In this document: positions 34,337 to 43,307 of the stretch, in pieces
Position numbering within the stretch: the first letter of the stretch is position 1
How the letters are laid out: every line of letters begins with the position of its first letter
NCBI RefSeq assembly: GCF_013618475.1
Contig: NZ_JABJVN010000001.1
Span: 1,268,355-1,332,354 of the forward strand
Length of the DNA: 64,000 bases
Direction of reading: 5' to 3'
From: Saccharibacillus deserti
GTDB lineage: Bacteria; Bacillota; Bacilli; Paenibacillales; Paenibacillaceae
Translations under genes and position numbers: made by a program
Notes under the pieces: generated by a model
What the model saw: only the letters and a program-made list of their open reading frames with translations
Told to the model about the DNA's origin: nothing
Database searches by the model: none

Positions 34337-34792
34337 CTAGACGTTGTCCACTCGCGATCTTTTTTTGATCTTCCCCCATAGGAATCCGATCGCGAATACC
34401 AGAAACATGATGCCATAAGCATAAATCGCGACAGGAGTACTTCGGATGACGCCTTTCTCGAATGCCATGTACACCCAAGCGCCCGACATCACGAACGATA
34501 ACGCATAATATTGGCTCCATGCGGCAAGCGCCATATTCCGGTTCGCATCGTCGAGCAGCACGAACTGCCACAGGTAGAGCAGGAACGAGATCAGCCACAG
34601 GCTGTTCCCCCATACGAAATTCTTTACCGAACTGCCTTCCAAACGAGCGAAGCGCATGCCGATCCACAGCCAGAAAGCTCCGAATACGATCTGTCCGATA
34701 CGCAGCGGGAAGATCCATAACAGAACGAACGACAACGCTCCGTAGAGCAGCGGGATCGATATCCATATCCATGCTTTCTTTTTTTCGCTCAC
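34337..34792 (-). CDS. Small integral membrane protein, four predicted helices
   Basis: The 151-aa product is almost entirely hydrophobic, with segments at about residues 7-25, 29-45, 58-78, 88-108 and 115-135, and a basic C-terminus (WGKIKKRSRVDNV). I do not recognise the family. I chose the GTG at 34792 as start: GGAGGGAG lies 6 nt upstream and the product then begins with a charged SEKKK before the first helix. An ATG at 34909 would add 39 poorly fitting residues. Confidence 0.7.
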   Translation of the reverse strand: MSEKKKAWIWISIPLLYGALSFVLLWIFPLRIGQIVFGAFWLWIGMRFARLEGSSVKNFVWGNSLWLISFLLYLWQFVLLDDANRNMALAAWSQYYALSFVMSGAWVYMAFEKGVIRSTPVAIYAYGIMFLVFAIGFLWGKIKKRSRVDNV

Positions 34793-34886
34793 CCTTATCT
34801 CCCTCCGATCTTGGTCTGATTGCACAACTTCTCTCTTTATAGACGCGCCAGCGGACAAATCGTTGGCTCCGGCAGCCAAAGCACGC

Positions 34887-34918
34887 AAAAAAACTCCTCC
34901 GATTTTCAACCGAAGGAG
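34887..34918 (-). terminator. Terminator of the GT2-GtrA gene
   Basis: On the minus strand CTCCTTCG, a short loop and CGGAGGAG form a stem with one mismatch, followed by seven T. It lies 19 bp past the stop at 34937. Confidence 0.8.
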
Positions 34919-34936
34919 CTTCTGCGTCAGGCGTAT

Positions 34937-35950
34937 TCAATACACAAACCGCCGCTGCGCCCAGAAGCTGAAGACGAAGATCGACACCTCGGTCAGAATC
35001 TTCGCGGCCAGAAGCGGGAGAATCAGCTGTTCCTTATAGAAATACAGCAGTCCGTAATTGAGCAGCAGCACAAGCGCCACAAGCGAGAAATATTTGGGCA
35101 TCGACCTGCCGATCTTCGCCGTATGGGGGCCGCCGAAGACATATCTGCGGTTCATCGTATAGTTGAAGACCGAGCTGCACAGCCGGGCGGCGACGACCGA
35201 GAAGAACAGGTTATGCGACAGATACTGGAAGACGAACAGCAGCAGGAAGTCGATCAGCGCCGAGGCCGCCGACGAAGCGCCAAACGCCAGAATCGGCAGA
35301 TAGATGCGCAGGGAGTCAATCAGCGGACGAAAGTGGGACGATTTGTTTGCTTCCAGATAGACCGTCTCGATAAAGACTTCCCGGATCATGCGGCCTTCCC
35401 GGCGTGCCCCCAGCAGCATATTCATCTCGTATTCGAAGCGGTCGCCGGGAATCTCGCACAGCCAATCCAGCAGCTCGTACGAAAAAGCGCGCAGCCCCGT
35501 CTGGGTGTCCTGGACTTTGCCGCCGGCTGCGATCGCAAACACGCCGCGGGTGACGCTGTTGCCAAAACGGCTGCGCAGCGGGACCTTTCCCGTAAATCTG
35601 CGGCTGCCGAGCACCAGACATGCCGACGACTCGCGCTTGATCGCTTCGGCGACTCGCTTGATATCTTGGGGCAGATGCTGCCCGTCGCTGTCGGCGCAGA
35701 TCACGGCTTCCTGCAGGCCCCCTTCGCGGATATGCCGGAATCCCGTCTTGAGCGCGCAGCCTTTGCCCAGATTATGCGTATGCGTGAGCACCGTGCAGCC
35801 GTAGGCTTGAGCACTCTCGAAAATGCCCCGGTAAGCCGGGCCGCTGCCGTCGTCGACGATCACGATCGGACCGAGGCCGTATTCCTGCAGCTTGACGGTC
35901 AGGTTCAGCAGACGGACATCGGGTTCATAGGAAGGAATCAGGATCGTCAT
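34937..35950 (-). CDS. Fusion of GT2 glycosyltransferase and GtrA-like membrane domain
   Basis: The 337-aa protein begins with a GT-A glycosyltransferase (residues 1-205): ILIPSYEPD, IVIVDDGSG, ADSDGQHLP as the DxD-type nucleotide-sugar site. It ends in a GtrA domain (about 215-337) with four helices (FGASSAASALIDFLLLFVF, CSSVFNYTMNRRYVF). The first half probably loads a sugar on undecaprenyl phosphate and the second helps flip the lipid-sugar, for decorating teichoic acids or other surface polymers. Start ATG 35950 lies 3 bp after the stop of the upstream phosphodiester glycosidase gene, so the two are coupled. Confidence 0.9.
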   Translation of the reverse strand: MTILIPSYEPDVRLLNLTVKLQEYGLGPIVIVDDGSGPAYRGIFESAQAYGCTVLTHTHNLGKGCALKTGFRHIREGGLQEAVICADSDGQHLPQDIKRVAEAIKRESSACLVLGSRRFTGKVPLRSRFGNSVTRGVFAIAAGGKVQDTQTGLRAFSYELLDWLCEIPGDRFEYEMNMLLGARREGRMIREVFIETVYLEANKSSHFRPLIDSLRIYLPILAFGASSAASALIDFLLLFVFQYLSHNLFFSVVAARLCSSVFNYTMNRRYVFGGPHTAKIGRSMPKYFSLVALVLLLNYGLLYFYKEQLILPLLAAKILTEVSIFVFSFWAQRRFVY

Positions 35951-35953
35951 GAT

Positions 35954-36934
35954 CTATTCCCCCTCGCCCACGTACAGAATGTCGCTGACGCCGCGTTCTT
36001 TGTTCTCGCCCTGCGGATTGTTGACGACCCGTCCCCTAAAATACATCGTCGAAGAACCGCCGCCATCGAGATTGTACGCTTCGGTCGCGCCGAGATTCTG
36101 CATAACGGCCGCAAGTTCGTCAAGCGTCATACCCCGGCTCTCGTCCGAACGCCCGTCAACCACCACGAATACATAATGATTGGCCGAGATCATCCCGATC
36201 GCCGTACGCGGATTGGCATCCTGGATCGAACGGTTGCCGAAGTTCTTGTCGATACTGACGCTGCCGAAGTCCCCGACGATTTCGCCGTTTTGGATCAGAA
36301 TCGGACCAAACGACAGTGTATGGAGCACGCCGGATTCCAGCAGCTCGGATGACGAGACCGCGGTCTCGTCGTAAGTCTGCATCGTGCCGTCGCTCATCAG
36401 GGCTGCCGCATCGCGTACCGGCTCGTCGCGGTACAGCGTGCCGTTCCGGATAATGACGCCGTCATCCCGGAATCCGTAGTAGTCGCCGTTGATCGCCAGA
36501 ATCGCGCCGGCATCCGCAGCGATATTCGAGGTCTTGTCGGTGATATTGGTTCCGAAGCTGTTGTTGGCCAAAGCCGACTTGAGGTCGGCGGCATTCTGAA
36601 GCACCACGTCCGCCACATAATACGTGATCTGATCCGAACCGGAGCCGGTAACGACCTGCTCGATCTGAATATCGATATCCTCGCTGCTGTAGCTCCAGTC
36701 GTCGGATACCGCGTTTGCTTCGACAGCCAATTGGGCTGTATCTTCGCTGCTTGAACTTGCGGCAGCCGTACTCAAGGAACGGTCGACAACGGCTACTTCG
36801 ACGTGCGGAATCAGGTATCGGTTGGCCAGGCTGTATAAGACGGTTCCGAGCACAAGCACGATCACCATTACAATAATCGGCCACCTGCGCTTCTTGCGGG
36901 TAGATGGGGAAACGGGTTCGTCTGCTCTCATCAT
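35954..36934 (-). CDS. Phosphodiester glycosidase family (NAGPA/DUF2233) membrane-anchored protein
   Basis: The 326-aa product has a short basic cytoplasmic start, one N-terminal membrane segment (RRWPIIVMVIVLVLGTVLYSL, about 16-37) and an extracellular NAGPA domain: ADAGAILAINGDYYGFRDDG, ANPRTAIGM, and TEAYNLDGGGSSTMYFRG. The family removes GlcNAc from phosphodiesters or acts in exopolysaccharide and teichoic acid metabolism. It is translationally close to the GT2-GtrA gene downstream (stop and start 3 bp apart), which suggests a joint role in surface glycan change. Start ATG 36934 follows GAGGTGAG; the next ATG is adjacent. Confidence 0.88.
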   Translation of the reverse strand: MMRADEPVSPSTRKKRRWPIIVMVIVLVLGTVLYSLANRYLIPHVEVAVVDRSLSTAAASSSSEDTAQLAVEANAVSDDWSYSSEDIDIQIEQVVTGSGSDQITYYVADVVLQNAADLKSALANNSFGTNITDKTSNIAADAGAILAINGDYYGFRDDGVIIRNGTLYRDEPVRDAAALMSDGTMQTYDETAVSSSELLESGVLHTLSFGPILIQNGEIVGDFGSVSIDKNFGNRSIQDANPRTAIGMISANHYVFVVVDGRSDESRGMTLDELAAVMQNLGATEAYNLDGGGSSTMYFRGRVVNNPQGENKERGVSDILYVGEGE

Positions 36935-37109
36935 GGGAAGCTCACCTCTTCGTATTCTGTGATGAGTTCAGAATAAGAGAGCCGGCTTAAATGAATCTGA
37001 AATAGAAAAAAGGGAGTTCATTCAAAAAGCAGAGTTGATATATAATTCACAAGTCTTTATATTCTATAATTCCTTTTTTCTATTAAGAGCAATCAGTATG
37101 TCTATCTAT

Positions 37110-38384
37110 TTACAAAAATAAAGACAATTCTGCAATTTCACTTCTCAAAAGATTGTTAATATTTTTTCTATTGTCTTCCAATTTCATAAATCGTTCTCTC
37201 TTACTGGAATCGGAAAAATAATATTCAAAATCAACCTTGCAATTTTTCTCTTCAAAATATTCTACGTTTACTGGATCTGTAATCGAAATTGCGTGCCCAT
37301 CGTTATCTAAAATCACAGCCTTTACATTATATAGCTTAAACAAGTTTTTAAGTCCTTCATCATTCGATAAAAAAAACGGTAAAAAGTAGCGACCTTCTCC
37401 AATACGTGCCATAAAATATTCCATCACTCGTGGTGCTGTAAGATCCCAAGCAATATTTTCGATGATTGCTTGTAGATTTTCCATTTCCATATTTTTCTGT
37501 AGCTTTCTAAAGATATCCATTCCTTTTTCCTTGTCAAAAAACTTATGGGCAATGATCATTTCACGATCCAAATAGACGCCGACTACTTCATGCATATAAG
37601 CAAAGAGTTCAGTAGTCTTTTTTGCTGCGTTTCTTCCACTTCTAAAGTTAATTTTCAACATACCGATTAAAAATAACGTCATTTGTTTCTGTACAAATCG
37701 GAACTCATTATAAAACTCTCGCCCAATTTCACTACAAAAAATGCTTTTTACAAATTCGTCTGTTGTTTCTACCGCTTCATGTACAGTGATTCCATATTGT
37801 AGTTCCCCGGTGGTTTTAAAAATTTTGGAGTCGATACTTTTAAATAATTCCATGCTAATCATATTCTTATAGATATCAGAATGCTTGGCCTTAAATTCGT
37901 CTAAGTTAAAATGATCTGTAGAGAAACCTTTTGTATTTTCGATTAAATAAAAAAAATAATCATAATTTAAATTATGTTCTAATAATAGGCCCAGCTTCTT
38001 GAATGGAGGATAATCGAATGATCTCTCCTTTCGGTTCACAAATTGATGGATGTAGCTGGCATAATTCGTATCTAGCATAATGGAATAATCTAACGCAAAT
38101 ACAGCTTGTCCCGTAGAAGATTTGAACATATCGCTTGTTGTTTCAACATCCAGAAAATATAGCTGCTCCGACTGAAAATAAGGGATGATATCCAACTCAC
38201 CACTATTCATCAACCTCGCTAAATCAGGGGGATACACTTTTTTGTTGTAATCTTCTAAACAAACAATTGCCTTAATATCTTTACTGTAAGGAGCTAAAAG
38301 CCAGGCTTTATACATTTCCGATACATTTTGAGCTTTAGCTAAGCCGTAGATCATGTCTCGCATCTCTAAGTCATGCAATTCCAA
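37110..38384 (-). CDS. AT-rich orphan protein of unknown family, with PIN-like acidic motifs
   Basis: This 424-aa soluble protein lies in an AT-rich islet (about 36950-38570), unlike its GC-rich neighbours, a sign of recent transfer. I do not recognise the family. Three spots recall the acidic motifs of PIN-type nucleases: LDTNYASYI (about residues 104-112), IAWDLTAPRVMEY (about 311-323) and FFLSNDEGLKNLF (about 338-350), with a helical middle between them; this is inference from pattern only. The start is taken as TTG 38384, 9 nt after AGGAGA; a GTG at 38393 lies directly on that site. No partner antitoxin or defence gene is visible alongside. Confidence 0.75.
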   Translation of the reverse strand: MELHDLEMRDMIYGLAKAQNVSEMYKAWLLAPYSKDIKAIVCLEDYNKKVYPPDLARLMNSGELDIIPYFQSEQLYFLDVETTSDMFKSSTGQAVFALDYSIMLDTNYASYIHQFVNRKERSFDYPPFKKLGLLLEHNLNYDYFFYLIENTKGFSTDHFNLDEFKAKHSDIYKNMISMELFKSIDSKIFKTTGELQYGITVHEAVETTDEFVKSIFCSEIGREFYNEFRFVQKQMTLFLIGMLKINFRSGRNAAKKTTELFAYMHEVVGVYLDREMIIAHKFFDKEKGMDIFRKLQKNMEMENLQAIIENIAWDLTAPRVMEYFMARIGEGRYFLPFFLSNDEGLKNLFKLYNVKAVILDNDGHAISITDPVNVEYFEEKNCKVDFEYYFSDSSKRERFMKLEDNRKNINNLLRSEIAELSLFL

Positions 38385-38596
38385 TATATTCACTCTCCTA
38401 AAATCTAAGTAATCTTATACTCGATTTACCGATATAATTGCATTATTTTCTTTTCTCCTAAGTTACATAATTAGTTTCAGATGAAAAATTATTGTAAAAT
38501 GATCCATCACCTTCTTACTTCATATACCTATATATCAAGCAAATTTTCAGAGCACTTTACTTTCTACGATGATTGATAATCGATACGTGTTCTGCC

Positions 38597-39070
38597 TCAT
38601 CGCCCCATCTCTTTTTCGTAATAAACAAGTGTCATCCGCTCGTTCACCACTTTGTGCTCGCCAAAGCGTCGATAACCGAGCGATTCGTACAAGCGGCAGT
38701 TACCTTCTTCCTGCAAAACGGTGTCCAGCTCCCAACGCGGCGCGTCCGCATACATGGCTTCGATCCATTTAAAGGTTTCTCTGGCAATGCCGCGTCCCTG
38801 ATATTCCGGCAGAACGAACACGGGACTAACCCGACAACGACTCTCGCTGCGTACAATGCGAATCGCTCCTACGGTCTTGGCATCTTTTTGAATCACATAG
38901 TAATCGGTGAAAGGTTGTTCGATTCGCCGGCGGACGTCTTTAACCGATTCCGACGCCGGGCTGGTGTTCGTATCGCGGTATTTTTCCAGCAGCGGCGCGA
39001 AGGCCCGTATTTGCATATCATGAATCGTATGCGCATCTTCAGGCCCGGCCAAACTTAATGTAATAGACAT
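38597..39070 (-). CDS. GNAT-family N-acetyltransferase
   Basis: The 157-aa product opens MSITLSLAGPEDAHTIHDMQ and carries the acetyl-CoA loop in SPVFVLPEYQGRGIARETFKWIEAM (QGRGIA), followed by RLYESLGYRRFGEHK, the closing GNAT strand-helix. Start ATG 39070 follows AAGGAGGG. It borders the AT-rich islet on the right side but has normal GC content. The acceptor is unknown. Confidence 0.9.
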   Translation of the reverse strand: MSITLSLAGPEDAHTIHDMQIRAFAPLLEKYRDTNTSPASESVKDVRRRIEQPFTDYYVIQKDAKTVGAIRIVRSESRCRVSPVFVLPEYQGRGIARETFKWIEAMYADAPRWELDTVLQEEGNCRLYESLGYRRFGEHKVVNERMTLVYYEKEMGR

Positions 39071-39120
39071 AGGGTCCCTCCTTTTTTATTGAGTCATGCC
39101 TGTATTCATTCGCGATCGGA

Positions 39121-39534
39121 TTACCCTTCGACCAATTGGTACAAACGAATATCGCCTTCCGGCGTTTCCGCGATCAGAACGTCTCTCCGATCCTTCACCC
39201 TATATATAGGAGTTCCCGCTTTCAGGCGGTTGGCATCTCCGTTTTGGAACGAATCGCCGTCGCTGTTTTGTCGAAGCACCTCCGTAAGACGTTCGCTCCG
39301 CTTCAGCTCCAATTCGTCCACCCAAGACACGCCGGCTGTATAAATGACATCTTCGTATTGGAACACGCTGGCCTGCTCTTCAAGCTTCAGCCATTCGGCC
39401 GCGGTGGGGTTTTGGGTGACGGAGATCTGCTCGGTGCGAGACTGAGGCTCCGAAGCACAGGCGACTGGCAGGAACAAAGCAAGCGAAGCGGCGGCCGCCC
39501 GCGTGATCTGTCGAAATCCGAGTTTTTGGGTCAT
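39121..39534 (-). CDS. Small lipoprotein of unknown function
   Basis: The 137-aa product has a lipoprotein signal (ITRAAAASLALFLPVACAS, lipidated Cys about residue 26) and a mature domain of about 110 residues without familiar motifs (WLKLEEQASVFQYEDVIYTA, AGTPIYRVKDRRDVLIAET). The repeated beta-type pattern would fit a small extracytoplasmic domain like those in other Bacillales YxeA/DUF-type lipoproteins, but I cannot name it. Start ATG 39534 follows AAAGGAGTGG; longer reading to 39579 overlaps the neighbour gene. Confidence 0.78.
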   Translation of the reverse strand: MTQKLGFRQITRAAAASLALFLPVACASEPQSRTEQISVTQNPTAAEWLKLEEQASVFQYEDVIYTAGVSWVDELELKRSERLTEVLRQNSDGDSFQNGDANRLKAGTPIYRVKDRRDVLIAETPEGDIRLYQLVEG

Positions 39535-39568
39535 CTTCGTATCCACTCCTTTTGGCTTACCTTCTCGT

Positions 39569-40546
39569 TTATTGAACAAGGATCGATCGAAAAGCTTCGG
39601 TGTAGGACGACTTCTCGGTTTCTACGCGTGCAAGATGATCGTAAAAACTATACGAAAATTTGAAAACATGACCGAAATCCCAACCGCTTGCGCGGTAATC
39701 CTTGTTCCAAAATTCGCTGTCGATCGGCAGCCGTTCGCTGCGTTTCGCTTGCTCCAGCGGCAGTCGGTCGACAGGAGACACCAGCTTGATCGTGTCCATG
39801 GAAGACATACAGCGGCTGGCGCGCAGCGCTTTGGCCAACTTGAACAGCGGAACCGTTCCCCGATAGAAAAATTCCGGATGGCCGAGATCGTACAGAATAT
39901 TCAATGCGTGCGAAAAAGTCAGTAAATGGCCAATCAGGTCATGATGGGCTTCCGCACGGTAAATGACAGGAAAAGCAGCCAACTCTTCCAGCACGAACCC
40001 CGATAAATCTTCGGGAGTACGAATAATCGGAAAGTGGTCCTGCGGATCGATCGTCAAACGTTTCACCTCGGACGCGGTACAGCCGATCCATGAACGTCCG
40101 GGGATCGTCTTTTCGAACGAATCGACCAGGTCGGCGATGCCCGCAATCTGCTCCCTGCTTCCCCAACCGTCCAGTTCGCGGATTGCCGATAGGCTCGCCG
40201 CACTGTAGATCACATTGTGGCCAACCCAGTGCAGACCGTCGATCGTCCGCTCCAATGCCGTTAACAGGATCGATTCGGCTTCAAGCGGATTCAGGATCGG
40301 GACGTCTGGATCCAGGCCGAACCCTCGATCTTTCTTCGATACGGAATAGGCCATTTCTTGCGCTTGAACCAAAACGCGCTGCCGTACATCCGGATCCAAG
40401 CGATTATTTTTGACGAAAAAATAACTGCCGATCGCCGCCGCGCCGAAATGAGCCTGCCAGATATCCTCCGTTTCTTTTTTGCAGCTTGAAAGGATGGACA
40501 GGCCGTTACTTAACAAAAACAATTCAGGTTTGATCTTCTCCGCCAT
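39569..40546 (-). CDS. Conserved-looking hypothetical protein, His-rich helical
   Basis: The 325-aa product is soluble and largely helical, with spaced His residues (DIWQAHFGAAAIGSYFFVKN, GLHWVGHNVIYSAASL, YRAEAHHDLIGHLLTFSHAL, FGHVFKFSYSFYDHLA) that might form a metal or cofactor site, somewhat like oxygenase-type helical bundles. I do not recognise the family and do not assign a function. Start ATG 40546 follows AAGGAGGCC; the in-frame ATG at 40627 adds 27 residues without a ribosome site. Confidence 0.75.
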   Translation of the reverse strand: MAEKIKPELFLLSNGLSILSSCKKETEDIWQAHFGAAAIGSYFFVKNNRLDPDVRQRVLVQAQEMAYSVSKKDRGFGLDPDVPILNPLEAESILLTALERTIDGLHWVGHNVIYSAASLSAIRELDGWGSREQIAGIADLVDSFEKTIPGRSWIGCTASEVKRLTIDPQDHFPIIRTPEDLSGFVLEELAAFPVIYRAEAHHDLIGHLLTFSHALNILYDLGHPEFFYRGTVPLFKLAKALRASRCMSSMDTIKLVSPVDRLPLEQAKRSERLPIDSEFWNKDYRASGWDFGHVFKFSYSFYDHLARVETEKSSYTEAFRSILVQ

Positions 40547-40847
40547 GATCGGCCTCCTTGTCGTTAAGCAGATTGATTTTTCGAAGCCCTGCAAAAAGCA
40601 GAATAACTTTTTGATCGACCGCTGCATGTTTTTTTGAACTGCGGTACCGAATCAACCCGTACGTACCGCCCTGCATCAGTAAAATCTCTCATCCCAAACC
40701 CAACAAACGCTTTGCCTGATTCCTCACTTATTTCCACTCTTTTCTTAGCCGCCTTATTCCCCCCATTATATCCCCTCTTCTGTGGACGCACAAAAAACCG
40801 GCCTGAATGTTCGACTGAACATTCAGGCCGGACGGACTTGGGTCGCG
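40547..40847. other. Intergenic region with a terminator
   Basis: These 301 bp lie between two minus-strand genes and hold the promoter region of the 325-aa hypothetical gene and the terminator of the methyltransferase gene. I see no further gene or repeat. Confidence 0.4.
40793..40832 (-). terminator. Terminator of the 40848-41735 methyltransferase gene
   Basis: CCGGCCTGAATGTT (40799-40812) and AACATTCAGGCCGG (40819-40832) form a perfect 14-bp stem with a 6-nt loop, followed on the minus strand by six T. Confidence 0.92.
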
Positions 40848-41735
40848 TTACTCTTCGACGTACATACTCTGGTCCTGCAGCCGGATCAGCACTTTGCCGA
40901 ATCGGCCTCCTTCATAAATTTGCACGCTGTCCGGCGGATAATTCGCCTGGATATGCGCTTCGACGATGCTTCGGCTTCGCTCATCCGCAGGCAGGTTGTG
41001 ATGGCGCAGCCAAGTGAGGGTATGTTTGAGCGCTTCCTCCGGCGTATGCCGCGTCGTCTTGAGTTCACGGGTCACCAACGTCTCATACGCGTATCCGTTC
41101 AGACCGAGCAGATGCAGCAGATAACTCATCTCCGTTATTTTGGGCTGGAATGGTTCGCCGGTGATCAGCGGCACGACTTCGCTGACCAGGCTGCTCTCCG
41201 ACGAGCTGTACGGCATGCTGATATAAGCGAACTTGCGGGCGCAGCTCAAGATCCGCTTCACGCTTTCCCAATCGTGTACGACCGGACACATCGAGACGAA
41301 GACCAGATCGAACGCTTCATTCCAGCCTTTTTCCCCGATATCGATCTGTTCGAATTCCCCCGAGACGATCTGCACCGGACTTTCCGTAAAACGGGCCGTG
41401 TTCCGCTTCAGCAGTTCGACCTGCGGCGGCGACGATTCGAATGCGGTCACGCGGGCGCCGCGCTCGGCAAAAGGTACCGTGAATACCCCCGATGCCGCGC
41501 CGATATCCAGTACCGATGCCCCTTCGAACGCTATGCCGCGGCTTGCCAGCCAGTTCACGATTCGTGCGCTGCGTCTGCGGCCTTCTTCGTTGAACGACTG
41601 CTCGTTGAACGTTTGCGCTTTGCTGTTGAATGCCGTAGCCGGATCGACTCCCGAACGTTTCATCCGGGCCGCCGCGCCGTCTCCGTATTCTTTCCATTCC
41701 TGTTCCCAGACTGCCGGATTAAAAAAAGGCTTCAT
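40848..41735 (-). CDS. Class I SAM-dependent methyltransferase
   Basis: The 295-aa protein has a helical N-terminal region (about 1-65) and a Rossmann methyltransferase core: ASVLDIGAASGVFTVPFAERG as motif I, VTAFESSPPQVELLKRN as motif II and DLVFVSMCPVVHDWE after strand 4. A C-terminal extension (about 225-295) is typical of a group annotated as class I methyltransferases near heme- or metal-related genes, but no substrate can be deduced. Start ATG 41735 follows AGGGTGA. It is a monocistronic unit with a strong terminator. Confidence 0.86.
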   Translation of the reverse strand: MKPFFNPAVWEQEWKEYGDGAAARMKRSGVDPATAFNSKAQTFNEQSFNEEGRRRSARIVNWLASRGIAFEGASVLDIGAASGVFTVPFAERGARVTAFESSPPQVELLKRNTARFTESPVQIVSGEFEQIDIGEKGWNEAFDLVFVSMCPVVHDWESVKRILSCARKFAYISMPYSSSESSLVSEVVPLITGEPFQPKITEMSYLLHLLGLNGYAYETLVTRELKTTRHTPEEALKHTLTWLRHHNLPADERSRSIVEAHIQANYPPDSVQIYEGGRFGKVLIRLQDQSMYVEE

Positions 41736-41846
41736 TGTCGCTTCACCCTGACCTTTCGGATATCGGATAATATCTATTAGAGATATAATATGTCTATGAT
41801 AACCGATTAAGAGGGTTCTGGCAAGCCTGCACACAGCTGGATAGGC

Positions 41847-41889
41847 AAAAAAACGAAGGCCCGACCGCCGTATGACGATCTGGCCTTCG
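41847..41889 (-). terminator. Terminator of the nitronate monooxygenase gene
   Basis: CGAAGGCC (41854-41861) pairs with GGCCTTCG (41882-41889), and a run of seven T follows on the minus strand. Confidence 0.85.
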
Positions 41890-41899
41890 CGTTCGTGAT

Positions 41900-42976
41900 T
41901 CAACCCAGCAGATTTCGGGCTTGTTCGGCTGTTTGACGCACGATCTCCGCCGCGGAATCTCCATCTGTCAGCAGCCGTGTCCCTTGACCCGCCCACAAAG
42001 CCATATGCTCGGCGTCGCCTCGCCGGGCGGCAGCATTGCGGATTTCCCGGGTCAGCGTATTTTGGGACGGAAAAGGCAGAGGGACCGTGCCGCCTACGTT
42101 CCATTCGCGGATAAACGTATTCTCGATGCCTCTGGCCGGTCTTCCGGAAAAAGCGTCGGTCAGTATCGTGCTTTCTTCCGTGCTGGCAAGCAGTGCCCGC
42201 TTGTAAGCCGGATGCGCCCCCGACTCGCGGGAGGTCAGGAAACGTGTACCCATCTGCACGCCGGACGCTCCCAGGATCAGCGCGGCCGCAAGCCCCCGAC
42301 CGTCCATGATGCCGCCCGCCGCGATCACCGGAATGCCCACACGGTCGACGATCTGCGGAACGAGCGCCATCGTACCGATGTTTGCGCCCATGCGCCGGGA
42401 AGACGTACCGAACGTGCCCCGGTGTCCGCCCGCTTCGCTGCCCTGCGCCGTAACGGCGTGGCAGCCCGCTTTTTCCGCACGGATCGCTTCCTCCACGGTC
42501 GTTGCAGTCGCGATGACTTTCATTCCCGCTTGCTCCGCCCGGTTCATATGAATTTCCGACAGCAGCCCGAACGTGATACTGACAATCGGCACCTCTTCTT
42601 CCACCAATACGGCGAACTGCTCTTCAAAATGGTCGGGCGTGCGCACCTCGCTCCGAACGGGATGCGGCAGATCCAGCGAATCGCGCAGCGGATTCAGCTT
42701 CCCGTTGACTTCGTCGAAGCGGCCGAGATCATCCGGACCGACACGGGCGAACAGGTTAACGGCAAAAGGCGCATCGGTCATTTCCCGGATAGCACGGATA
42801 TGGCTTCGGATCTCTTCCGGTTTCAGATAGGCGGCTCCAAGCGTGCCCAGTCCGCCCGCTTCGGAGACGGCGGATACGAGCGGAGCCATATTGGCGAGGC
42901 CTGCCATACCCGCCAGCACGAGCGGATGACGGATGCCGAGCAGCTCGCAAAGCGGGGTAGAGTGGGAGAAACTCAT
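41900..42976 (-). CDS. Nitronate monooxygenase / enoyl-reductase-like FMN oxidoreductase
   Basis: The 358-aa protein is a TIM-barrel FMN enzyme of the NPD/FabK group. Supporting segments are HPLVLAGMAGLANMAPLVSAVSEAGGLGTLGA, KVIATATTVEEAIRAEKAGC, TAQGSEAGGHRG (FMN phosphate and active-site loop) and IPVIAAGGIMDGRGLAAALILGASGVQMGTRFL. Members oxidise alkyl nitronates or reduce enoyl groups; the absence of fatty-acid synthesis neighbours favours nitronate monooxygenase. Start ATG 42976 has AGGAGG about 9 nt upstream. Confidence 0.9.
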   Translation of the reverse strand: MSFSHSTPLCELLGIRHPLVLAGMAGLANMAPLVSAVSEAGGLGTLGAAYLKPEEIRSHIRAIREMTDAPFAVNLFARVGPDDLGRFDEVNGKLNPLRDSLDLPHPVRSEVRTPDHFEEQFAVLVEEEVPIVSITFGLLSEIHMNRAEQAGMKVIATATTVEEAIRAEKAGCHAVTAQGSEAGGHRGTFGTSSRRMGANIGTMALVPQIVDRVGIPVIAAGGIMDGRGLAAALILGASGVQMGTRFLTSRESGAHPAYKRALLASTEESTILTDAFSGRPARGIENTFIREWNVGGTVPLPFPSQNTLTREIRNAAARRGDAEHMALWAGQGTRLLTDGDSAAEIVRQTAEQARNLLG

Positions 42977-43045
42977 CGCAATATCCTCCTTGATGGTATT
43001 GATTGTTTTCAGCCGGGTACAGTCGGCAGATTCGATATCTTTTTT

Positions 43046-43252
43046 TCAAGACAGAATCAGCAGCACAACGGAAGTCTCGTCCGCTTCGCGCAGATTGAAC
43101 TGCAGCACCCGGATCGCTTCCAGCATTTCCGAACCCGCCTCGGCCTCCTGCGCATCGTTAAACCCGTTATAGTAGGCGCCCAGTTCGTTCTCGTCGTAAT
43201 TCGCAAGGTTCTGCTTGTCGAGATGGGCTTGTTTATGCTCCTTCGTCAGCAC
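43046..43252 (-). CDS. Small hypothetical protein, start uncertain
   Basis: The reading frame gives a 68-aa acidic helical product (EHKQAHLDKQNLANYDENELGAYYNGFNDAQEAEAGSEM) from a GTG at 43252 that has no ribosome site. In the same frame, coding-like sequence continues upstream (FNRRDRTEDHYALCTV) with no start codon. An ATG at about 43295, one frame off, would be in phase if one base were added. So the gene probably starts there and has a frameshift, or the sequence has an error. Family unknown. Confidence 0.5.
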   Translation of the reverse strand: MLTKEHKQAHLDKQNLANYDENELGAYYNGFNDAQEAEAGSEMLEAIRVLQFNLREADETSVVLLILS

Positions 43253-43307
43253 CGTGCAGAGCGCGTAATGATCTTCGGTCCGGTCCCTGCGGTTAAAGAC
43301 ATTCGGC

